A stretch of 64,000 nt of DNA from Epibacterium sp. Ofav1-8. Lineage in GTDB: Bacteria; Pseudomonadota; Alphaproteobacteria; Rhodobacterales; Rhodobacteraceae. The notes beneath the pieces were generated by a model. That model saw only the letters and a list, made by a program, of their open reading frames with translations, was not told the DNA's origin and searched no databases. Within the stretch, counting starts at the first letter, position 1; every line of letters begins with the position of its first letter. The stretch is from contig NZ_JAKRFD010000016.1 in assembly GCF_022348185.1 (NCBI RefSeq), forward strand, positions 57,219 to 121,218, given 5' to 3'. Below, in pieces: positions 19,031-26,049 of this stretch. Both the position numbers and the translations under genes were made by a program.

Positions 19031-20178
19031 GCCGGGCATGGGCAATGGTTCTGGGACTCGGCCTCGCCGCGTTTACGGCGGGCGTGGTGCGGGCGGCGCC
19101 GTCCGACCCGGGCGAGGCGGCGGCATCGGCCGCGTCGGCGCTTGAGGCGGCGGCAGTGCGTCTGGATCAGGCCGAGGGCGCGCGCGACCGGGTCAAGGCG
19201 CTCACCGAGACGGTGCGGGCCTATGAGGCCGGGCTTCAGGCGATGCGGGACGGGCTGCGCCGGGTGGCGCGGCGGGAAACCCAGCTGACCACGCAGCTGA
19301 AGGCGCGCGAGGGCGAGGTGGCGGAGCTGCTCGGGGTGATCACCACCATCGAGACCTCGACGCCGCCGGTGCTGATGCTGCATCCCTCCGGCCCGCTGGG
19401 CGCGGCCCGGTCGGCGATGATGCTGGCGGAGGTCACCCCGGGGGTGCAGGCCCGCGCCGATGCGCTGCGCAACGACGTGCAGGAGGTGCGCGACCTGCGG
19501 CTCTTGCAACAGAGCGCGGCGCAGAAACTGGAGGAGGGCTTGCAGGGGGTGCAAGCGGCCCGTGCGGCGCTGTCGACAGCGATCGCCGACCGCCAGGATC
19601 TGCCGCAGCGCTATACCGAGGACCCGGTGCAGACCGCGATCCTGATCTCCTCGACCGAGACGCTCACCGGGTTTGCGGACGGTCTGGCGCTGATTGCCGA
19701 GGCCAACGGCATCGAGACCACCCGCGGCGACATCTCCGACCGCCGCGGTGATCTGGCGCTGCCGGTCGAGGGGCTGCTGCTGCGTGGCTACGGCGAGCGG
19801 GATGCCGCCGGGGTGGCCCGGGCCGGGGTGCTGGTGGCGACCCGTCCGCGGGCGCTGGTCACCAGCCCTACGGCGGCCACCATCCGCTATCTCGGGCCCT
19901 TGCTGGACCTGGGCAATGTGGTGATTCTGGAACCGCAGCCGGACACATTGTTCATCCTCTCCGGCCTTGCCGAGGTCTTTGGCAGCGCCGGACAGGTCAT
20001 TCCCGAGGGCACGCCGGTGGGTCTGATGGGCGGTGAGGCGGCCGCGAGCAGCGCGATTTTGTCACTTAGCGGTGAAGGGGGTGGAACTGGCCGCTCGGAA
20101 ACGCTCTATATAGAAGTCAGAATGGAAAACAGTCCCGTGGACCCGGAAACGTGGTTCAGGACCGGGCAAGGTGGATAG
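19027..20178 (+). CDS. envC: EnvC-like murein hydrolase activator (degenerate LytM domain)
   Basis: This is 383 residues from the ATG that overlaps the gpmI stop. A signal peptide at ~1-23 (MSRAWAMVLGLGLAAF...VRA) is followed by a long Ala/Glu/Gln-rich coiled coil (~30-200). The C-terminal M23/LytM-like domain begins around 245 (LALPVEGLLLRGYGERD). The zinc ligands of active LytM peptidases are missing: in the usual HxH strand position the sequence reads DTLFILSGL. This matches EnvC-type activators, which bind and switch on amidases at the septum instead of cutting peptidoglycan. It acts in the periplasm during cell division. Confidence 0.85.
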   Translation: MSRAWAMVLGLGLAAFTAGVVRAAPSDPGEAAASAASALEAAAVRLDQAEGARDRVKALTETVRAYEAGLQAMRDGLRRVARRETQLTTQLKAREGEVAELLGVITTIETSTPPVLMLHPSGPLGAARSAMMLAEVTPGVQARADALRNDVQEVRDLRLLQQSAAQKLEEGLQGVQAARAALSTAIADRQDLPQRYTEDPVQTAILISSTETLTGFADGLALIAEANGIETTRGDISDRRGDLALPVEGLLLRGYGERDAAGVARAGVLVATRPRALVTSPTAATIRYLGPLLDLGNVVILEPQPDTLFILSGLAEVFGSAGQVIPEGTPVGLMGGEAAASSAILSLSGEGGGTGRSETLYIEVRMENSPVDPETWFRTGQGG

Positions 20179-20185
20179 GCAAGAG

Positions 20186-21523
20186 ATGAAGAAATTTGCG
20201 ATGGCGGCTCTGGGCGGGACGCTCGCGGGCTTTGTGGCGACGACCTATGTGGCGGCACCGCTGCTGGCACAGGAAAGCAGTGAGGCAACCGTCTACGAGC
20301 AGCTCGACCTGTTCGGAGACATTTTCGAACGCATCCGCGCACAATATGTCGAGGAGGTGGACGAGACCGAGCTGATCGAGGCCGCGATCGGCGGCATGCT
20401 GCAATCGCTCGACCCGCACTCCAGCTACCTGTCGCCCGATGACGCCTCCAAGATGCGGGTGCAGACCCGGGGCGAATTCGGCGGCCTCGGCATCGAGGTC
20501 ACGCAGGAGGACGGCTTCGTCAAGGTGGTCTCGCCGATGGATGGCACCCCCGCCTACGAGGCCGGTGTCGAGGCAGGCGATTTCATCACCCATGTGGATG
20601 GCGAGAGCCTGCTGGGCCTCGGCCTCGACGAAGCGGTGGAGCTGATGCGCGGCCCGGTCGGGTCCGAGATCATCATCACCGTGGTTCGCGAGGGCGAGGA
20701 GGAGCCGTTTGACGTCTCCATCATCCGCGACACCATCAAGCTCACCGCCGTGCGCAGCCGCACCGAGGGTGACAGCGTCGTGCTGCGGGTCACCACCTTC
20801 AACGAACAGACCACGCCCAATCTGGAGGAATACCTCGAGGAGCAGGTCGAGGCGCTGGGCGGCATGGACAACGTCAACGGCATCGTGCTGGACCTGCGCA
20901 ACAACCCGGGCGGGTTGCTGACCCAGGCGATCAGCGTCGCCGACAGTTTCCTCGACAGCGGCGAGATCGTCTCCACCCGCGGGCGCCAGCCCGAGGACGG
21001 CGAACGGTTCAACGCCACCCCGGGCGACCTGATCGACGGCAAGCCGATCGTGGTGCTGATCAACGGCGGCTCTGCCTCGGCCTCGGAGATTGTCGCCGGC
21101 GCCTTGCAGGATCACCGCCGCGCCATCGTGGTGGGCACCAAGTCCTTCGGCAAGGGCTCGGTTCAGACGGTGATGCCGCTGCGCGGCGATGGCGCCATGC
21201 GCCTGACCACCGCGCGGTATTACACGCCGTCGGGTCGCTCCATTCAGGCGCTGGGTGTGAGCCCCGACATTGTGGTGCAGCAGCCCCGCCGCCGCCCCGA
21301 GGCCGAAGAGGACGAGCCCGCAAGCTCTGCCTTTGGTCCCCGGTCCGAAGCCGACCTGCGCGGGCGTCTGAACAACGACAGCCTGTCCGAGGACGAGGTG
21401 CGCCAGATCGAGGCCGACCGCGAAAAGGCCGAGAAGGCCGCCGAGCTGCGCGAGGAGGATTATCAGCTGGCCTATGCCATCGACATCCTCAAGGGCCTGT
21501 CGGCGCTGGGTCCAAAGGACTGA
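20186..21523 (+). CDS. ctpA: C-terminal processing peptidase (S41 family)
   Basis: This is 445 residues from ATG 20186; a GTG five codons earlier overlaps the previous gene and is less likely. The N-terminal signal/anchor is MKKFAMAALGGTLAGFVATT. A PDZ domain (~95-175) contains GGLGIEV and SPMDGTPAYEAG. The catalytic region has NGGSASASEIVAGAL (Ser at ~296-300) and KSFGKGSVQT (Lys323), the Ser-Lys dyad of tail-specific proteases. It trims C-termini of periplasmic proteins. It is the third gene after gpmI and envC. A strong terminator follows at 21558-21584. Confidence 0.95.
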   Translation: MKKFAMAALGGTLAGFVATTYVAAPLLAQESSEATVYEQLDLFGDIFERIRAQYVEEVDETELIEAAIGGMLQSLDPHSSYLSPDDASKMRVQTRGEFGGLGIEVTQEDGFVKVVSPMDGTPAYEAGVEAGDFITHVDGESLLGLGLDEAVELMRGPVGSEIIITVVREGEEEPFDVSIIRDTIKLTAVRSRTEGDSVVLRVTTFNEQTTPNLEEYLEEQVEALGGMDNVNGIVLDLRNNPGGLLTQAISVADSFLDSGEIVSTRGRQPEDGERFNATPGDLIDGKPIVVLINGGSASASEIVAGALQDHRRAIVVGTKSFGKGSVQTVMPLRGDGAMRLTTARYYTPSGRSIQALGVSPDIVVQQPRRRPEAEEDEPASSAFGPRSEADLRGRLNNDSLSEDEVRQIEADREKAEKAAELREEDYQLAYAIDILKGLSALGPKD

Positions 21524-21557
21524 TATCGCGCGCGCTGCGCTGGGCTCATCCACACGC

Positions 21558-21584
21558 AAGGGCTGCCTTCGGGCGGCCCTTTTT
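21558..21584 (+). terminator. Rho-independent terminator after ctpA
   Basis: AAGGGCTGCC (21558-21567) pairs with GGCGGCCCTT (21572-21581) around a TTCG tetraloop, with one G-T pair and a five-T run ending at 21584. It lies 35 bp after the ctpA stop and should end the gpmI-envC-ctpA transcript. Confidence 0.9.
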
Positions 21585-22314
21585 GCATGTTGGCTTGCGT
21601 GCGGGCGCCGACAAGCACGGAGGGCCGCCGGGGCCTGGGGCCGGGCGGGTCTGTCCGCGCATTGGCGCGGAGGGTGCGGGGGGATCATCGCCATTGCCGA
21701 GGCTGCTGGCCTGATCCGGTGATTCGGTGATCCGTGGCTGGGGCCCCGAAAGGGGGGCGGCGCCGCCGGGTGGAGGAGGGACAGACCCCGCGGGGCCTGT
21801 TCGCACTGGCTTGCCAGAACGACCCCCTTTTTATCGGGGCCGGTCTCCGGTCTGAGCGCGGGCAGCCACACAGTTTGCCCGCGCCGGGTAGAGGTGATCG
21901 ATCCCCGCCAGTCTGCCACAGGGATCTGAGGATCCGGTCACCGGCGCGTGCGGGGGCCCGGCAACGGGGGGGGCGTGCGCTGCCGGCGTGTGGCGCGGCC
22001 TCGGGACGGGCGCTCTGGTCGCGGGCCCATTGTCGTTGTGTGCGAGGGTGGCCCGGCGCGGGGCGCATCCCGCATCGGACCCCGGTGGGCCTATTTCGCC
22101 GCCAGCATGCCGAGGTCCTTGGTGGCCATGGGGGTCCTTTTCTGGGTCCAGATGGGGCTTCCTTTGCACAATGCAAAACAGGTGTGGGGTGCGCGCTGGC
22201 GGAATTTACGGGGGAAACCGCGTGTCGACCGCTTTTTCCGTCCGCGCAGCGGCGGGGGAATAGACGCCTGATTTTCGGCGTCGTCGCCGGGCGATCTGGG
22301 CTAAGCTTCGTGTC
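21585..22314. other. 730-bp region without a convincing protein gene
   Basis: Open frames exist on both strands, but their translations are Arg/Pro/Gly-rich, lack ribosome sites and resemble no family. A perfect stem pairs GCGCGGGCA (21856-21864) with TGCCCGCGC (21876-21884). No tRNA, tmRNA, SRP or RNase P signature was recognised. A 12-codon minus-strand frame with a ribosome site is listed separately. The right end must contain the promoter of ada. Confidence 0.5.
22091..22129 (-). CDS. Possible 12-residue leader peptide
   Basis: On the minus strand, AAAAGGA, then a 5-base C-rich spacer (CCCCC), precedes ATG at 22129. Twelve codons reading MATKDLGMLAAK and a TAG follow. The ribosome site, codon choice and balanced composition differ from the surrounding GC-rich sequence. 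It could be a short regulatory peptide or a chance frame. Nothing downstream on the minus strand within 500 bp looks like a regulated gene. Confidence 0.2.
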   Translation of the reverse strand: MATKDLGMLAAK

Positions 22315-23376
22315 ATGATGTTCGATTTGCCTGATTCACAGACGCTGTACCAAGCGTTGCTCTCCCGCGATGCGGCCTATGACGGGCGCGCTTATGTGGG
22401 GGTCACCTCGACCGGGATCTTCTGCCGTTTGACCTGCCCGGCGCGCAAACCTAAGTTCGAGAACTGCCAGTTCTTTGCCACGCCCGGCGCCTGTATCGAG
22501 GCGGGGTTTCGCGCCTGCAAACGCTGCCACCCGGTCGATGCGGCGGCGGGCAATGATCCGAACGTGCGGCGATTGCTGGCGGCGCTGGAGGCGCGCCCGG
22601 GCCATCGCTGGGGCGAGGGCGACGTGATCGCCATGGGGCTGGATCCCTCCACCACGCGGCGCGCCTTCAAGCGGCAGTTCGGCATGACCTTTCTGGAAAT
22701 GGCCCGCCAGCGCCGGTTGCGGGACGGTTTCACCACCCTGAGCGCGGGCGAGCCGGTGATTGCGGCGCAGCTTGATGCCGGTTTCGAGAGCCCAAGCGCC
22801 TTTCGCGCTGCCTTTGCACGGTTGGTCGGCGTGGCACCGGGTGCCTTTCGCAAGGACGCGCAGCTGCTGGCCGACTGGATCGACACGCCGCTGGGGGCGA
22901 TGGTGGCGGTGGCCTGCCAGCATCGGTTGCACCTGCTGGAATTTGCCGATCGCAAGGCGCTGCCGCGCGAGGTGGCAAAGCTGCAAAAGCGCCAGCCCGG
23001 CGGGCTCGGCTTTGGCCGCCCGGCGGTGATCGACCAGGCGGCGGAGGAGCTTGCGGCCTATTTCGCGGGTCAGGCGGCGCGGTTTGAAACGCCGCTGGCC
23101 TATCACGGCACCGGCTTCGAAGCGCAGGTCTGGCGCGCCCTGCGCGAGATCCCCGCCGGAGAGACCCGTAGTTACGGCCAGTTGGCCAAGGCGCTGGGGC
23201 GCCCCGGGTCCAGCCGCGCGGTGGCCCGTGCCAATGGGGCCAACCAGATCGCGGTGATGATCCCCTGTCACCGGGTGCTGGGGGCCGACGGGGCATTGAC
23301 CGGCTATGGTGGCGGCCTGTGGCGCAAGCAGCGCCTGATCGAGATCGAACGCAGCCTGAGTACATCCGCCGCCTAG
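22315..23376 (+). CDS. ada: Ada-type methylated-DNA repair protein and transcription activator
   Basis: This is 353 residues with three domains in the standard order. The N-terminal zinc/phosphotriester domain has Cys37, Cys41, Cys68 and Cys71 (GIFCRLTC, ACKRC). An AraC-type helix-turn-helix (~80-185) contains TFLEMARQRRLRDG and FESPSAFRAAFARLVG. The C-terminal O6-methylguanine methyltransferase has the acceptor Cys318 in MIPCHRV. Ada repairs alkylated phosphates and bases and, when methylated at the N-terminal Cys, activates repair genes. No alkB or alkA neighbour is present. All key cysteines are intact. Confidence 0.95.
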   Translation: MMFDLPDSQTLYQALLSRDAAYDGRAYVGVTSTGIFCRLTCPARKPKFENCQFFATPGACIEAGFRACKRCHPVDAAAGNDPNVRRLLAALEARPGHRWGEGDVIAMGLDPSTTRRAFKRQFGMTFLEMARQRRLRDGFTTLSAGEPVIAAQLDAGFESPSAFRAAFARLVGVAPGAFRKDAQLLADWIDTPLGAMVAVACQHRLHLLEFADRKALPREVAKLQKRQPGGLGFGRPAVIDQAAEELAAYFAGQAARFETPLAYHGTGFEAQVWRALREIPAGETRSYGQLAKALGRPGSSRAVARANGANQIAVMIPCHRVLGADGALTGYGGGLWRKQRLIEIERSLSTSAA

Positions 23377-23410
23377 GCCGCTCCCCGTTTCCCTGGTGTC
23401 AGAAGGGGCT

Positions 23411-23463
23411 TCCGACCTGTGCGGTCGGACCCGCGCGCGCCGGGCCTTTGGCCCGGCGCGCGC
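23411..23463. repeat. Paired perfect hairpins after ada
   Basis: TCCGACC (23411-23417) pairs with GGTCGGA (23423-23429). Three bases later, a 14-bp perfect stem pairs 23433-23446 with 23450-23463 around a TTT loop. The first hairpin shares its core with 13751-13766 near polA, and the second shares the CCTTTGG centre with 1491-1498. The element lies between convergent genes (ada and the minus-strand gene ending at 23534), consistent with a two-way terminator without a T-run. Confidence 0.7.
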
Positions 23464-23533
23464 CCCTCGGCGGGCCCGTCAGGGCTCGCAATACCTCTGG
23501 ACTGGCCGCGCGCGTTGAATGACCTCAGACCCG

Positions 23534-23911
23534 TCAGGTGGTTTCCAGACAATGGCGGCGGAAGGCGCGTTTCAGCATGTCCAGCTCCGCGCGCAGCAGC
23601 TCCACTTCGGCCCGCAGGTCATCCACCAGCGGCTCGCCCGCGATCAGGGTGAAATCGCCCAGTTTCTCATCCGATCCGGCCTCATAGATGACGAAGCTCT
23701 GCACACCATCGCCCACGGCTTCGGTCGGGATCGGAATGGACAGGGTCCAGCATCCCGGCGTCTCCGCCTCGGTCAGCGCCACATCGGCAACCTCGCGGTC
23801 GAGATAGCGCACGGCGATCTGCGGCCGGGGCCCGCCGTGCGGCGCGTTCTCGACCTGGCCTTCCCAGACGCCGGAGCGAAAACGGATCTTGCGGAGGGTG
23901 AGGGCGCTCAT
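23534..23911 (-). CDS. Conserved hypothetical protein, beta-rich with C-terminal coiled coil
   Basis: This is a 125-residue protein with no recognised domain. The first ~90 residues are beta-strand-like with alternating hydrophobics (LTLRKIRFRSGVWEGQVE, QIAVRYLDREVADVAL, CWTLSIPIPTEAV, QSFVIYEAGSDEKLGDFTL). The last ~35 (LVDDLRAEVELLRAELDMLKRAF) form a clear heptad coiled coil that may trimerise. It looks like a small oligomeric domain of unknown role. It is 55 bp downstream of the DUF6478-like gene on the same strand. Codon use matches its neighbours, so it is probably a real gene. Confidence 0.7.
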   Translation of the reverse strand: MSALTLRKIRFRSGVWEGQVENAPHGGPRPQIAVRYLDREVADVALTEAETPGCWTLSIPIPTEAVGDGVQSFVIYEAGSDEKLGDFTLIAGEPLVDDLRAEVELLRAELDMLKRAFRRHCLETT

Positions 23912-23966
23912 GGGGATCTCCTGGGAATGGGGCAGAGGCAGGTGGCAAACGGGGGCGGGACAGACC

Positions 23967-24728
23967 TCAGAGGTTGGCGCGGCGGAAACGGGCGAAGGTC
24001 ACATCCCGCAGCACCACCTGGTTCAGGTCGGGGGCTTCGAAGATCAGGTCGAGCCAGGCCTTCTCGATCCGCTTTTCGTTCAGCCGCGAATAGGCCAGAT
24101 CGTATTCCACCGTCATGTTTTTCTCGCCCGGCGGCAGTTCGCGGACCAGTTGTTCGGTATTGGGGCCGTGCTTGATGTTGAGGCGGGCGAAGATCTCGAT
24201 CGGCTTTTCGCTTTCGACGATACAATCCATGCGCACCAGATGCTGCCGCGTCAGCCCGCGCGTCGCCTCTGCCGGCAGGTCAATGACAAGCGACAGAAAC
24301 GACCCATCAAACTGGAACACATCCATCCGCAGGCCAAAGGGCGCCAGGTCCTCCTCCCGCGTGTTGCGCAGCTGGCGCAGGGTCAGTTCCGAGATGGCAC
24401 AGTCGTGAAACATCTGGATCTCGTGGCCGAGGCGGGTCTTGCTGGGCACCGAGGACACCCCCACCACCGGCAAGGGGCCGCGCCAGAGCTCGGGGCGCCA
24501 GGACCAGTCGGTCCCATGCGGGCGGGCAAAGGCGGTGGAGCCGACACGCGGCAGCGCCAGGCGCCCGTCGGCGATGTGGATCAGCTGGTCGAGCTGGGCG
24601 CGCAGCTGCCGGGCGGCGTTGCGCTGCTGGCGCAGGAGCGGCAATGGCGCGCCGGGGGCCTGTCGCACCGCACTGCGCCAGCGCCGCAGCGCGCCTGCAT
24701 TCAACAGCTGCTCCAGAAGTCTGCCCAT
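23967..24728 (-). CDS. DUF6478-like conserved protein
   Basis: This is 253 residues from ATG 24728; a longer upstream frame is low-complexity Pro/Arg and is rejected. An N-terminal helical segment (LLEQLLNAGALRRWRSAV) is followed by a beta-rich domain. The pattern DWSWRPELWRGPLP, SKTRLGHEIQMFHDCAISEL and ARLNIKHGPNTEQLVRELP matches the Rhodobacterales family I know as DUF6478; that family number is from memory. No catalytic motif is evident. It is likely co-transcribed with the small coiled-coil protein downstream. Confidence 0.7.
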   Translation of the reverse strand: MGRLLEQLLNAGALRRWRSAVRQAPGAPLPLLRQQRNAARQLRAQLDQLIHIADGRLALPRVGSTAFARPHGTDWSWRPELWRGPLPVVGVSSVPSKTRLGHEIQMFHDCAISELTLRQLRNTREEDLAPFGLRMDVFQFDGSFLSLVIDLPAEATRGLTRQHLVRMDCIVESEKPIEIFARLNIKHGPNTEQLVRELPPGEKNMTVEYDLAYSRLNEKRIEKAWLDLIFEAPDLNQVVLRDVTFARFRRANL

Positions 24729-24849
24729 CCTGCCCCCACGGCTCGCGTTCTCGCGTGTCTGCCCGGGATGTTCGCCCGGATTTGTCCGCCATATTAACGG
24801 ACTAGCCACCGGAGACAAAGGTGTTTCTGAGGCGGGCTGTGACGGCTGT

Positions 24850-25674
24850 TCAGCCGTCCGAGCGCTGCGGATCCGCAGCTGCGGAGGCGGTCGCGACGGG
24901 CGCGGTGTTCCCCGGACGCGACAGGGGGCGTGCGGTCTGCTCCGGCGCCGACTCACCCGGGGCCGCCGGGGTGGTGGTCTCCGCCAGGCGGGTGGCATTG
25001 CGCGAGGCGCGCACGAATTCGCGGATCAGCCGGGCGCCTTTCTCTCCGAGGTAGGTGCTGCCATCCGGCGCATAGAGCGCAACCGACACCAGATGCCCGT
25101 GCACCACAAAGGCACCGCGCCAATGGGTGCCGCTGGCGCCCTCTGCGGAATGGCCGTCCATATGCAGTTTCACCAGCGGCAGATCGCGGTCGCTGCGGGT
25201 CTCCAGCACCCGGGCGGTGCGGCGGCTGGTGGTGAAGGCGGCGCGCAGGGCCTCGGCCGAGGGGGCGGGGGTGTTGGCGGCCACGGCGCCGACGGTGGCG
25301 GTCAGCATTGCGCCCTCGGCGCCGCGAAAGCGGCCAAATGTGCTCAGGCGCGCGCAATCGGCCAGCAGCGCAAAGCCGCCGGTGGCGGTGTGCTTCTCCA
25401 TCTGCGCGTCGAAACAGAACCCGCTGGGCGCGGCGAGGATCAGCTGCCCGTCGCCGAACACCGCGGTGAGCGCGCGGCCACGGCCGCTGCCGGGGCGGGA
25501 GATGTCCTCTCCCGGCGGTGCAAAGGCGAGCCGGTTGCCCTGCATGCAGCCCGCCAGCAGCAAAGGTGCGACCAGCACAAGGCAAAGCGCGCCGAAACCG
25601 CCCCATCTGCTGCGGGCGATCCCGCGCCGGATGCGGCCGGCGGCCGCCAGGGTCTGTGCGATTGTCTGCCTCAC
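24850..25674 (-). CDS. Putative lipoprotein of unknown function
   Basis: This is a 274-residue protein. After a basic N-terminus, a hydrophobic segment ends in the lipobox LLAGC (~39-43), so Cys43 is the predicted lipidated residue. The mature domain of ~190 residues contains AVFGDGQLILAAPSGFCFD, FALLADCARLS and THWRGAFVVHGHLVSVALY. A Ser/Thr/Ala/Pro-rich tail of ~40 residues is probably disordered. It appears to be a Rhodobacterales-type envelope lipoprotein; no enzyme motif was found. It is preceded by a 375-bp divergent gap before the ABC-like gene. Confidence 0.75.
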   Translation of the reverse strand: MRQTIAQTLAAAGRIRRGIARSRWGGFGALCLVLVAPLLLAGCMQGNRLAFAPPGEDISRPGSGRGRALTAVFGDGQLILAAPSGFCFDAQMEKHTATGGFALLADCARLSTFGRFRGAEGAMLTATVGAVAANTPAPSAEALRAAFTTSRRTARVLETRSDRDLPLVKLHMDGHSAEGASGTHWRGAFVVHGHLVSVALYAPDGSTYLGEKGARLIREFVRASRNATRLAETTTPAAPGESAPEQTARPLSRPGNTAPVATASAAADPQRSDG

Positions 25675-26049
25675 GGTCTGCCCTTCGTGATCTGCGCCTG
25701 TGCCGCCTATGGTGTCGCGCAGGCTTTCGCCTGTGGTTCCACCTGTGTGTGATGGCCTGCGTGCAAGCCTGCTTCAGCCCGACAAATCGATGGATCAGAC
25801 CCCTGATCAAAGGATATATACACGGCTGAATACTGCTCAAAAGTTCTAAACCCAGCACCGTGGCGGAACAAGGATAAAGGAGGCGTGACCGGGCGAGGCT
25901 TGAATTGTGGCGGTATCACGCTTACCTCACGCGCCTTGACGGCGCCCTGTGCACCAGACGCCCCCATACGCGCGAACCGCCGCGCCGCTCTTGCCGCCCG
26001 GGGGCTCCGGTCACCAGGGCGGCCCGGACCGACAGAAAGGACATAGGCT
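25675..26049. other. Divergent intergenic region with inverted repeat
   Basis: This lies between the lipoprotein gene (minus) and the ABC-like gene (plus). GATCAG (25793-25798) and CTGATC (25803-25808) flank ACCC, next to an AT-rich stretch AAAGGATATATACA, plausible as a promoter/operator. A 53-codon GTG frame at 25885-26046 is considered a chance frame. Nothing else was recognised. Confidence 0.45.

Noticed and set aside
21734..22318. Open frames on both strands between ctpA and ada
   Set aside because: No ribosome site, biased Arg/Pro/Gly composition and no family resemblance.
25885..26046. 53-codon GTG frame upstream of the ABC-like gene
   Set aside because: GGAGG is only one base from GTG, and the translation is Ala/Arg/Pro-rich without likeness to known small proteins.
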